NCBI GenBank assembly: GCA_964468205.1 | Contig: CAYXVG010000081.1 | Coordinates: 1 to 23,275, forward strand | Direction: 5' to 3' | Source of the DNA: CAWELS01 sp964468205 | Lineage (GTDB): Bacteria; Acidobacteriota; Terriglobia; Bryobacterales; Bryobacteraceae | DNA: 23,275 nucleotides | Part shown: positions 1-6,870 of the stretch, piece by piece | Numbering within the stretch: position 1 is the stretch's first letter | Layout: each line of letters begins with the position of its first letter | Notes under the pieces: model-generated | Database searches by the model: none | What the model saw: only the letters and a program-made list of their open reading frames with translations | Told to the model about the DNA's origin: nothing | Made by a program: the position numbers and the translations under genes

Positions 1-504
1 CCCTTTGGGTGATAGTGTAGCATGGCGGGGGAAGGGTTTTCGGGGAAGTTGTTGATTTTATTGGGGGAATTGGGTGTGACTCTTAACCACAGCGGGCACA
101 GAGGGGAGGAAGCGGGCGCGGGGGGAGTGGTATGCTACGTGGGAGTTGTGATGGATAGCGGGGATTTAGGGTTTCGATTATTGGCATTTCGCTCTGGTAT
201 GGCCGTTTCTTGGACGAGCCGGGGCAAATCCTCACGGGCCAACTCACACGGGCTAAAATGTGCCGCGGATCGCCTTTAAGGATAACCTGCCCCGCATCAC
301 TGTTCGGCCCTACTCAAAGGGCCACCCGATATAGGAGGGTCATAGGAGGGTCGAAGTGGGTGGCTTTGCCCAGATTGTGATGGTGCTGACACTAGCGTAG
401 AGAGCTATAGTATTGAAACTAAGAATCTTATTGAGTCCAGATTCGGTTGAGTGACAGATTTGTCTTGCATTGTTCACCGGAGTGGTGTAGGGTGGTGAAG
501 ATCG
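1..504. other. Intergenic/unassigned left end
   Basis: No gene is recognised in this half kilobase. An 85-codon open frame on the plus strand (22-279) resembles no family I know and has no convincing ribosome binding site. The only structure I can point to is an 11-bp tandem duplication at 331-352. The promoter of the downstream defence operon should lie between about 400 and 500, but I see no pair of -35/-10 boxes good enough to name. Confidence 0.5.
331..352 (+). repeat. Perfect 11-bp tandem duplication, Shine-Dalgarno-like
   Basis: The unit ATAGGAGGGTC occurs twice back to back (331-341 and 342-352). Each copy contains an AGGAGG core. The second copy lies just upstream of a GTG at 356 that opens a 14-codon frame ending at 400. 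Whether this micro-ORF is translated is unknown. It lies about 150 bases before the RHH gene, so a leader role is possible but is only speculation. Confidence 0.5.
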
Positions 505-702
505 GTGATCCTGATGGATGTATCAAACGAGCGTCCAGAAACCATTCGCATCTCCATCACGCTGCCCAGTGAGCACCACAGCGAATTACTGCTCCTGGCA
601 AAAGACAAGCGGGTCTCGCTCGCTTGGGTGGTGCGTGAAGCTGTCGAGCGCTACCTCGATGATCAAGCACCGCTGTTCCGGGGCCGCTCTCATGCGGAGT
701 AG
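505..702 (+). CDS. Ribbon-helix-helix (CopG/MetJ-type) DNA-binding protein
   Basis: A 65-residue protein whose core has the RHH pattern: a beta strand (ETIRISITLPSE), then a helix (HSELLLLAKDKR), the turn VSLAWVV, and a second helix (REAVERYLDD). Such proteins dimerise and insert the paired strands into the major groove; many act as autorepressors or antitoxins. The frame opens with GTG at 505; ATG at 514 is an equally plausible start giving 62 residues, and neither has a strong ribosome binding site. The stop lies three bases before the Vsr start, so the gene heads the restriction-modification operon. By position it could regulate that operon, as controller (C) proteins do elsewhere, but no operator is identified. 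There is no obvious toxin partner beside it. Confidence 0.75.
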   Translation: MILMDVSNERPETIRISITLPSEHHSELLLLAKDKRVSLAWVVREAVERYLDDQAPLFRGRSHAE

Positions 703-705
703 AGT

Positions 706-1113
706 ATGGATACGCTCAACCCGAACGAGCGGAGCGAGCGAATGGCGCTCATCCGAAACAAGGATACCAAACCGGAACTGCTCGTCCGACGTCTGGTTCA
801 TGGAATGGGCTATCGCTACCGGCTGCACGGCAGAGCGCTACCAGGACACCCCGATCTCGTGTTTGGGAAGAGACGGAAGGTTATATTCGTGCATGGTTGC
901 TTCTGGCATCGGCATCGTCGATGCAGACTGGCGCGGCTACCGAAGTCAAGACTCGGCTTCTGGAAGCCGAAACTTGAAGCCAACCGGCGACGCGATGTGC
1001 GGAATCAGAATGCACTAAGGCGAATGGAGTGGGATGTGTTGGTGATTTGGGAATGTGAACTGGCGGATCTACAAGAAGTGGCGCGGCGTGTCGAAGAGTT
1101 TCTAGAGGGCTGA
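706..1113 (+). CDS. vsr: Very short patch repair (Vsr) endonuclease
   Basis: Vsr enzymes nick 5' of the T in T:G mismatches that arise when 5-methylcytosine deaminates inside a methylase target site. The 135-residue protein is full length and carries the family hallmarks: NPNERSERMALIRNKDTKPE at the start, the catalytic-site aspartate in PGHPD (D50), the motif HGCFWH (63-68), and zinc-ligand candidates C65, H70, C73 and C117 (WEC). The PKSRLGFWKPKLEAN segment is also typical. GGAG in the end of the RHH gene can serve as ribosome binding site. Its stop overlaps the methylase start (TGATG), indicating coupled translation. It presumably protects the host from mutations caused by the adjacent methylase. 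Confidence 0.95.
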   Translation: MDTLNPNERSERMALIRNKDTKPELLVRRLVHGMGYRYRLHGRALPGHPDLVFGKRRKVIFVHGCFWHRHRRCRLARLPKSRLGFWKPKLEANRRRDVRNQNALRRMEWDVLVIWECELADLQEVARRVEEFLEG

Positions 1114-2315
1114 TGTCGCAAATGCGCTCGGTTGAATTGTTTGCTGGCGCCGGAGGCCTTGCCTTTGGAATGTCGAAGGCGGGTTTTCACCACGCGGCCG
1201 TACTCGAGTGGGATCACAACGCTTGCGAGACGTTCCGTGAAAACCAAGGTCGTCACCTAGACTCGGTGGAGAAATGGCCACTTTATGAGGGAGACGTCCG
1301 AGAATTCGACTATGGAGATCTCGGAGATGTGATGGTAGTTTCGGGTGGACCACCGTGTCAACCGTTTTCAGTGGGCGGAAAACACAGGGGGTATCTTGAC
1401 CAACGCGACATGTTCCCAGAGGCCGTACGCGCCGTGCGCGAACTGCGCCCCCTGGCTTTCATCTTCGAAAACGTGAAAGGATTACTGCGCCAAGGTTTTG
1501 CAGCCTATTTTCAATACATCTATCTCCAGCTCACGTATCCTAGCATCACGCGCCGAGAATCAGAAACTTGGACGGATCACCGCTCTCGGCTTGAAACGAA
1601 GCATACCGCGAACAAGTCGTGTCTGGAATACAACGTTGTATATCGAGTGTTGAACGCGGCGGACTACGGTGTTCCGCAACGCAGGGAACGCGTGTTCATT
1701 GTTGGTCTTCGGTCCGACCTTGGCGTCGAGTGGACCTTTCCCGAGAAGACTCATTCCGCGGATGCCCTTCTACGATCGCAATGGATCACGGGCGAGTACT
1801 GGGACCGGCACGAGGTACCAAGGAAACGACGGCCGCAGCTTCCGGCTCGCCAGGAGAGACGAGTGGCCCAGCTTCGTTGTGGAAAGTTGTTCCCTGATGA
1901 CATGAAACCATGGCAGACAGTTCGAGACGCCATTAGTGACTTGCCGGACCCGGAGGAGCATCCCCGGAATGGAATCCCAAACCATGTTTTCAATCCGGGC
2001 GCCCGAAGCTATCCGGGACATACAGGCAGTCAATTGGACGAGCCGGCAAAGACTCTGAAAGCCGGCGATCATGGCGTTCCTGGTGGTGAGAATATGCTCT
2101 TACGGCCCGATGGTTCTGTCAGGTATTTTAGTGTTCGCGAGGCTGCCCGGCTCCAGACTTTTCCCGATACTCATGTCTTGCGGGGGCCGTGGAGCGAAGC
2201 GATGCGTCAGCTTGGGAACGCCGTTCCGGTTCGCCTCGCGGAGGCAGTGGCAATTTCCCTTGCGCAGAAGTTGCGCCATGACGATACATTAGGAGAATGC
2301 CAAACGAGCCGATAA
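1113..2315 (+). CDS. DNA (cytosine-5-)-methyltransferase of a type II R-M system
   Basis: The enzyme transfers a methyl group from S-adenosylmethionine to C5 of cytosine, marking host DNA against the restriction enzyme encoded next to it. All main motifs are present in order in 400 residues: motif I VELFAGAGGLAFGM (7-20), motif IV GGPPCQPFS with catalytic C82, motif VI ENVKG (119-123), motif VIII YGVPQRRERVFIVG (Q189-R193), a target recognition region from about 200 to 330, motif IX around REAARLQTFPD, and motif X QLGNAVPVRLAEAVA (GNAVP at 368-372). The gene starts inside the vsr stop codon and its last 19 bases overlap the restriction gene. Specificity cannot be read from the sequence; CCGCGG is a guess from the restriction enzyme's family. 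Confidence 0.96.
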   Translation: MSQMRSVELFAGAGGLAFGMSKAGFHHAAVLEWDHNACETFRENQGRHLDSVEKWPLYEGDVREFDYGDLGDVMVVSGGPPCQPFSVGGKHRGYLDQRDMFPEAVRAVRELRPLAFIFENVKGLLRQGFAAYFQYIYLQLTYPSITRRESETWTDHRSRLETKHTANKSCLEYNVVYRVLNAADYGVPQRRERVFIVGLRSDLGVEWTFPEKTHSADALLRSQWITGEYWDRHEVPRKRRPQLPARQERRVAQLRCGKLFPDDMKPWQTVRDAISDLPDPEEHPRNGIPNHVFNPGARSYPGHTGSQLDEPAKTLKAGDHGVPGGENMLLRPDGSVRYFSVREAARLQTFPDTHVLRGPWSEAMRQLGNAVPVRLAEAVAISLAQKLRHDDTLGECQTSR

Positions 2316-3139
2316 GGCTGGTGCAACTGGCGGACCAACTCAAGGAACTGGCGGAGACACTCGCCGCCGAAGAAGCGGGTGGCGTTCCCAAACGCGGAGT
2401 ACGGCGCGTGCGTCAGGTGATCACAGAGGCCTGCGACAGGCTTCATAAGGTCGTTGAAGACCTCGACCCAATACGGCAGCCGGGCTTTGTATTTGACCTC
2501 TCCAATCCGAACGTGGTTGGTCGCATCATTGGGATCACGATGATCGCTCAACCTCGACGGCCCCTCGCTGGCGTTCAGCGTTTCTACGGATCAGGAGTTT
2601 ACGCGATTTACTACAAGGGAGACTTTCCGGCCTATGCAGGCATTTCGCGGAAAGAGCACCCAATCTACGTGGGGAAAGCGGATCCCGTCAATCCTGCTGG
2701 TAGGACTGTCGTAGAGCAGGGAGACCGCCTTGCCAATCGGCTGATTAACGACCACCGCAAGAACATCGCCAAGGCCGAAAGTACCCTCAGGTTGGAAGAC
2801 TTCGAGTATCGTGCGCTTGTCGTCCAAAGTGGATGGCAGACCTCGGCCGAAGACTACCTCATCCACCTCTTCAAGCCCATCTGGAATAGCGAAGTTGGAA
2901 TCTGCTATGGGATCGGCAAACACGGGGACGCTCCGGAAACGCGTGCGAACTTGCGCTCCCCCTGGGATACGCTTCATCCAGGTCGTGACTGGGCTTACCG
3001 AGATCCCAAAATGAAAGATGCGCGACCACCAGACCGCATCGTAAAGGATATCAAGCGACACCTCGCCAAGTATCCACCCTTTGAGTCAATAGATGAGATT
3101 CTCCGGCGCTTCCTATCGGAGATACGGGCGATCTCATAG
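2297..3139 (+). CDS. Eco29kI-family GIY-YIG restriction endonuclease
   Basis: This looks like the restriction partner of the methylase. Residues 98-127 hold the GIY-YIG signature, YGSGVYAIYY followed by PIYVGKADP, placing the two catalytic tyrosines at Y102 and Y124. Downstream, a basic/histidine stretch (RLANRLINDHRKN) supplies candidate catalytic R148 and H153. The segment SAEDYLIHLFKPIWN gives E185 and N197, 12 residues apart, as for the active-site Glu and Asn of R.Eco29kI. That enzyme cuts CCGCGG, but the specificity here is inferred from family membership only. At 280 residues it is longer than Eco29kI (about 214) because of an N-terminal helical extension (about 1-85) and a C-terminal tail. 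Its start lies inside the methylase gene, so restriction follows modification in the transcript. Confidence 0.88.
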   Translation: MPNEPIRLVQLADQLKELAETLAAEEAGGVPKRGVRRVRQVITEACDRLHKVVEDLDPIRQPGFVFDLSNPNVVGRIIGITMIAQPRRPLAGVQRFYGSGVYAIYYKGDFPAYAGISRKEHPIYVGKADPVNPAGRTVVEQGDRLANRLINDHRKNIAKAESTLRLEDFEYRALVVQSGWQTSAEDYLIHLFKPIWNSEVGICYGIGKHGDAPETRANLRSPWDTLHPGRDWAYRDPKMKDARPPDRIVKDIKRHLAKYPPFESIDEILRRFLSEIRAIS

Positions 3140-3160
3140 CAGAACGGAAAGCATCACTCT

Positions 3161-3905
3161 ATGCGCTACAGAGACCGCAAAATCGAATCGGTCGCCAAAA
3201 TGCTGGGAGCCTTGAAACAGCAAGCGAACACAAAGCAGACGATCTGGTTTCGCGGTCAGGCGAAAGCCAACTGGAAACTCGTGCCGTCGCTTGCGCGACA
3301 TGAGGCGCACCTGAAGGCGGAGAGCGCTCTGATTAAACGCTTCATGCAGAACGCCGCTCCTCATATTGCATCGCCGCCACGGGACGAATGGGAGTGGATC
3401 TTCCTAATGCAGCATCACCGAGCTCCAACACGGCTTCTTGACTGGAGTGAGAGCCCGTTGGCCGCCCTCTATTTTGCTGTGCAAGAGAAAGTGACCATGA
3501 CAGCAGCCGGTGCTGTGTGGTGCCTCGATCCGGTTGCATTGAACAAAGAGGCAAACCTCAAGTTCGGATTTGAACTGGAGATCCCTGCGTTTGGAAGAGA
3601 CGCGGCTGGAAAGCTATCTTCCCAGCCACGTCCAAGAAAGTCCAGCCAAGCTCTTCCCCGTCGCAATTGTCGGCCCACGGAACACCCCGCGAATGGCCGC
3701 TCAGCTTGGAACCTTCACAATAAACCATCGCCTTCACACGCCAATTGAGGACATCAGCCAAGGTGCGCATGTTTGGCGATGGATCATTCCGGCAAACTGC
3801 AAGGAGGCCATTCTGAGAGAGCTGGCACACCTTGGCTTCTCACCCCTGACACTTTTTCCTGGGTTAGATCGAGTCGCTGATCTGAGCAAGGAGCTGTTGG
3901 CATGA
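3161..3905 (+). pseudogene. FRG-domain protein, frameshifted near 3600
   Basis: The FRG domain is named for its FRGQ motif and its biochemical role is not established; it recurs in defence-type loci. The first frame (3161-3748) contains WFRGQ (residues 29-33) and the second hallmark QHHRAPTRLLDW (84-95). It is in frame through IPAFGRD and then runs into unrelated residues. The rest of the domain continues in the next frame (best visible from 3603): RLESYLPSHVQ, FPVAIVGPRNTPRMAAQLG, and a C-terminal part ending at 3905. Skipping one base between about 3599 and 3605 restores a single protein of about 247 residues. The downstream ATGA overlap with the DUF262 gene is intact. The break could be a recent mutation, a sequencing error, or less likely a programmed shift. 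Confidence 0.85.
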
Positions 3906-4972
3906 AATTCGAACTCACTGATCTGCGAGGTAGCACTGTCTGGAATCTCTATCGGATGCGAGACCGTATCCAACTTGACCCAGATTATCAGCGGCTTAGT
4001 GATATATGGACACTGGACAAACGTCAGCTACTCATCGACACAATTCTCAACGAGTTTGACATTCCGAAGCTATACCTACACAAGTTCGATAAACCATTGA
4101 CAAAACACGGTAAAAGCTACGACTACGCTATCATTGACGGGAAGCAGCGGCTCGAGACCATGTGGAGCTTCGTAACCGGCGCGATTGCCCTACAGTCCGA
4201 CTTCGAGTTTTTCAAGGATTCTAAGGTCAAGGCGGGCGACATGACTTACAACGAGTTGGGCAAGGAGTATCCGGATCTGAAAGTCCAATTCGACAGCTTC
4301 CAGCTAAATGTTGTAGTTATTGAGACCAAGGAACTGGAGATGATTGAGGAGATGTTTTCGCGATTGAATGAGGCAGCTCCGCTTACCGCACCCGAAAAAC
4401 GTAACGCGTATGGGGGTCCGCTACCGACGGCCATTCGGAAGCTGGCAGGTAAGGAATTCTTCCAGACTTGCCTGCCGTTCCCCAATAGGCGTTTCCGACA
4501 CTTCGACATGGCTACCAAGTTCCTTCTTGCGGAACATGAAGGGAAGGTTGCGGATACAAAGAAAGCGTACCTCGACAAGTTTGTTAAGAGTTTCGCGGGG
4601 CAGCCCAGAAACCAAGCAGTCCCGTTCTTGAAGAATGCAGAAGAAACTGTCGCAGAGATGGCCAGTGTGTTCACTCAGAAGGATCCGTTGCTTCGGCAAG
4701 TCGGAATGGTGATGCTCTACTACCACCTATTTCGCGTCGCGCGCCAGCAGAGCTGGGAGATTGAGATCACTAGAAGACGTCTCGCCAAGTTCGAGAATCT
4801 TCGAAAGGCGAATAGGCAGAAGGCCGAAGCGGACATAACGATGGCTGAGTATGATCTCATCGAGTTTGATCGTTTCGCACAATCCCCAAATGATAGCTAT
4901 GCGATCCGTTTCCGACTTCGGACGCTGCTTTGGCACGTCTTTAAAAAAGAGGTCGCAACTGATTCCCTATGA
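3902..4972 (+). CDS. DUF262 (ParB/GmrSD-like) domain protein
   Basis: A 356-residue protein with the DUF262 signatures: LDPDYQRLSDIW (26-37), the ParB-like nucleotide-site motif IIDGKQRLETMWSF (77-90, the usual DGQQR with K for the first Q), and MFSRLNEAAPLTAPEKRNA further on. DUF262 proteins such as GmrS and SspE couple NTP binding or hydrolysis to nucleic-acid attack in anti-phage systems. Here the HNH-type DUF1524 nuclease domain that often follows is not visible, so this protein may be the sensor or NTPase half of a pair. Its start overlaps the FRG stop by four bases (ATGA), linking the two. Its A/T-rich third codon positions contrast with the chromosome to its right. Confidence 0.88.
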   Translation: MKFELTDLRGSTVWNLYRMRDRIQLDPDYQRLSDIWTLDKRQLLIDTILNEFDIPKLYLHKFDKPLTKHGKSYDYAIIDGKQRLETMWSFVTGAIALQSDFEFFKDSKVKAGDMTYNELGKEYPDLKVQFDSFQLNVVVIETKELEMIEEMFSRLNEAAPLTAPEKRNAYGGPLPTAIRKLAGKEFFQTCLPFPNRRFRHFDMATKFLLAEHEGKVADTKKAYLDKFVKSFAGQPRNQAVPFLKNAEETVAEMASVFTQKDPLLRQVGMVMLYYHLFRVARQQSWEIEITRRRLAKFENLRKANRQKAEADITMAEYDLIEFDRFAQSPNDSYAIRFRLRTLLWHVFKKEVATDSL

Positions 4973-5010
4973 GCCATCGACTGTCAGCTCAAGAAATCGG
5001 GGGCTCATAG
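4967..5010. terminator. Possible bidirectional terminator between convergent genes
   Basis: A perfect 9-bp inverted repeat, CTATGAGCC at 4967-4975 and GGCTCATAG at 5002-5010, encloses a 26-base loop. It spans the stop codon of the DUF262 gene and the stop of the convergent PilZ gene (5005-5007). The long loop and lack of a clear T tract make the terminator role uncertain. Confidence 0.35.
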
Positions 5011-5298
5011 CACTATCAACACAATCATCACGTGTGACGCTCGTCGGTACCGTGCGTTCAGACACTGAAGGGCAGATGTTCGCCCTTTCCTAACCCTGCC
5101 GGAAAGCTTGGTTTCCACGATTCGATACTGAACCGATGATTCCGCGGGGAGAGGCCTGTCTATTACCGCCCGAAATCCGCCGAGCGAGAGATTTCGACAT
5201 GCGCCGACGATCAGGCCCGTTTCAACTCGTATTTCTACCAGCGAGCTGAACGGGATCCGTTGGCCCTGACGGATTCTTTCTATCGACAGTGTGTTCAT
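5005..5298 (-). CDS. Small PilZ-domain protein (possible c-di-GMP receptor)
   Basis: PilZ domains bind cyclic di-GMP through an RxxxR motif and a [D/N]xSxxG motif. Both are here in correct order and spacing in a 97-residue protein: RQGQR (R10 and R14) and NLSLGG (N36, S38, G41), with strand-like sequence between them (FSSLVEIRVETG). The first 70 residues fit the family; the last 27 (from about RVRKGRTSA) do not look like the usual closing strand and helix, so the 3' end may be altered or truncated. It is convergent with the defence operon. No partner gene for c-di-GMP signalling lies nearby. The opposite strand is also open over much of this stretch but matches nothing I know. Confidence 0.6.
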   Translation of the reverse strand: MNTLSIERIRQGQRIPFSSLVEIRVETGLIVGACRNLSLGGFRAVIDRPLPAESSVQYRIVETKLSGRVRKGRTSALQCLNARYRRASHVMIVLIVL

Positions 5299-5704
5299 AC
5301 CCGCGCTCGTGAGAAGCTGAAGCAGATTCTTTTAGACATCGGCCTGGTTGGCCTCACTGTTTATAGATTATAGAGAGGATGAAACCTTGCCTACCAACAC
5401 GGACCGCGTAAATAGTTAGCCGTACCCCCGCCAGCCGCGCCTCGACCGGTGAATGGAGATCGTCGCTGGTGGCGATAACGGCTAGCCGCATTACCTGCAC
5501 ACTCCAGTACCGGCAGCCCTGCACGAAGTGCACACCGAGCTACTTCGAGAGACTACCCGAATAGTTGGAGCGGCGTCTGCGATCCACAGTGGAATCAACT
5601 ACTTGACTCGACCATCCGACTCGCCATGCGACTCTGGCCGTCTCCCTGCCTCACAATACGCCGTAATCAAATAACGCCGTCCTCAGAGGGCGAAGGAGAA
5701 AAGG
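5299..5704. other. Intergenic zone between the PilZ and DUF2202 genes
   Basis: Apart from the weak NifX-like remnant, no intact gene is visible on either strand. A long plus-strand open stretch enters from the PilZ region and ends near 5370 (last residues about DIGLVGLTVYRL); I do not recognise it. Base composition rises in G+C across this interval, so it probably contains the right edge of the transferred island. No tRNA, integrase or flanking direct repeat is seen. Confidence 0.4.
5354..5491 (-). pseudogene. Possible remnant of a NifX/NifB-type protein
   Basis: A 45-codon frame begins MRLAVIATSDDLHSPVEARL, which resembles the N-terminus of small dinitrogenase iron-molybdenum cofactor (NifX/NafY-like) proteins: start, short strand, then a D..PV..RFGR-like segment. 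The expected glycine-arginine of that last segment is lost and the frame stops soon after. I read it as decayed debris rather than a working gene. The match is short and could be chance. Confidence 0.25.
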
Positions 5705-6310
5705 ATGACAAAGATCGACAAAAACACGAGATTCCCATTTGCCATAATCGCCGCGGTGCTGGTGTTTGTCCTGGCCACCCCGACCCTGGCCCAGAACGGT
5801 CCCCGCGGCCGCGGAAACGGTCCCGGTACGGGTATCGCCGCCGCCGGTGAGGCGCTCACCGAAGCGGAAACCGCTGACCTGCTGTATATGCGAGAGGAGG
5901 AAAAACTCGCCCGGGACGTTTACCAGCACTTTTTCGAGAAGTGGAACTTGGTCATCTTCGAAAACATCAGCGCCAGCGAGGATCAACACATGAACGCAAT
6001 CGCACGCAAGCTGGCCCGCTACGGCGTGGCAGATCCCGGAGCCCAATATCCTGCCGGCGTCTACGCGAACCAGGAACTCAACCAGCTTTACGCAACGCTG
6101 GCCGCCCAGGGAGACGTCTCGGTACAAGCCGCGCTAGAAGTCGGCATCATCGTTGAGGAGACCGACATTGCTGACCTTGAGGAGGCCCTGCTCCGCACCA
6201 ACAAGCTCGACGTCAAGCGTGTCTACACCAACCTGTTAAACGGCTCCTACAACCACCTCGAAGCCTTTCGCAATACCCACGGGGCGGTCTGCCAGGCGAC
6301 CGCCCAGTAG
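5705..6310 (+). CDS. Secreted DUF2202 ferritin-like protein
   Basis: The 201-residue protein begins with a Sec signal peptide (basic start, hydrophobic 11-25, likely cleavage after TLAQ at about 30). A short Gly/Arg/Pro-rich linker (NGPRGRGNGP) follows. The DUF2202 domain spans about 50-190: LTEAETADLLYMREEEKLARDVY, then ISASEDQHM (E92xxH95), then IVEETDIADLEEAL, and finally NHLEAF near 183-188. These Glu and His residues sit where ferritin-like four-helix bundles bind a di-metal site, but no substrate is established for the family. The start is fixed by a good ribosome binding site (GGAGAAAAGG) directly upstream. A strong hairpin follows, so the gene is probably transcribed alone. Confidence 0.85.
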   Translation: MTKIDKNTRFPFAIIAAVLVFVLATPTLAQNGPRGRGNGPGTGIAAAGEALTEAETADLLYMREEEKLARDVYQHFFEKWNLVIFENISASEDQHMNAIARKLARYGVADPGAQYPAGVYANQELNQLYATLAAQGDVSVQAALEVGIIVEETDIADLEEALLRTNKLDVKRVYTNLLNGSYNHLEAFRNTHGAVCQATAQ

Positions 6311-6343
6311 GACTGCGGGATTCCCGACTACCCATCGCTTTTC

Positions 6344-6368
6344 ACGGGGTCTGCACCGCAGGCCCCGT
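6344..6368 (+). terminator. Hairpin downstream of the DUF2202 gene
   Basis: ACGGGGTCTGC (6344-6354) pairs with GCAGGCCCCGT (6358-6368) across a 3-base loop: an 11-bp stem with one G:T pair. It lies 34 bases after the stop codon. Only a short pyrimidine run (TTCTACCC) follows, so termination efficiency is uncertain. Confidence 0.6.
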
Positions 6369-6870
6369 TCTACCCTGCACAGCGTACACACTCATTCTCG
6401 CTTTGACCGCTGGGTGCCGCCGCTCCCTACTCGACACTCCATAACGCCTCTCTCCGCCCTGACGCGGAAACCCCTCCGCCCGCCCTCGTGCCGCCCCCAG
6501 AGTTCCCAATACCCCGTTCTCACCGTGCCCGGTTCAAGCTCAACCGCATCGCCGAATCCCAATCCCTTTCGCAAATCTCATCTGAGCCGGGTCAGCTCTA
6601 TTGTTCCGCTTTCTCGTTGTCTCGCCCGAATCGAGGCGAAGAGACGAATGGATGTGGGCGTCGAGCAGCGCCTTGCTGCATTGGAGAGCATGGCTTCTGG
6701 ATTGATTGAGACGTTCCCGTCGAATGATGAATTCGTCACTGCGACACTTCACGCGGCGCAGATGCCAATGAGGAGTCAGCAGCGAGAGAAACTTACGGAC
6801 ATGCCACGCTCCGATTGGAGATCTCGCCGCATGCGACGCCCCGATTAGAAGGGGACTGAAGCCCAACCAA
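6369..6870. other. Intergenic region with no intact gene
   Basis: Between the DUF2202 hairpin and the aldo/keto reductase stop codon I see only the short hypothetical-gene fragment noted separately. Pyrimidine-rich G+C-rich sequence dominates 6390-6560, and the open frames in it (for example on the minus strand at 6392-6574) show no family resemblance. Confidence 0.4.
6600..6800 (+). pseudogene. Fragment of a hypothetical-protein gene, 3'-truncated
   Basis: In the frame that reads MDVGVEQRLAALESMASG from 6648, the segment SNDEFVTATLHAAQMPMRSQ followed by QREKL resembles part of a widespread hypothetical family whose members continue with a conserved EALRNAVLN-like stretch. Here similarity ends at about 6800 and the frame runs on with unrelated Arg-rich residues to 6848. 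The open frame extends upstream to 6414 but that part looks like noise. I interpret this as a leftover of a lost gene. Confidence 0.3.

Noticed and set aside
22..279. 85-codon plus-strand ORF at the left end
   Set aside because: No family resemblance, no ribosome binding site, unusual composition.
5080..5370. Open plus-strand stretch ending about DIGLVGLTVYRL, opposite PilZ
   Set aside because: It lacks a convincing start and any known motif, while the minus strand shows two PilZ motifs with proper spacing.
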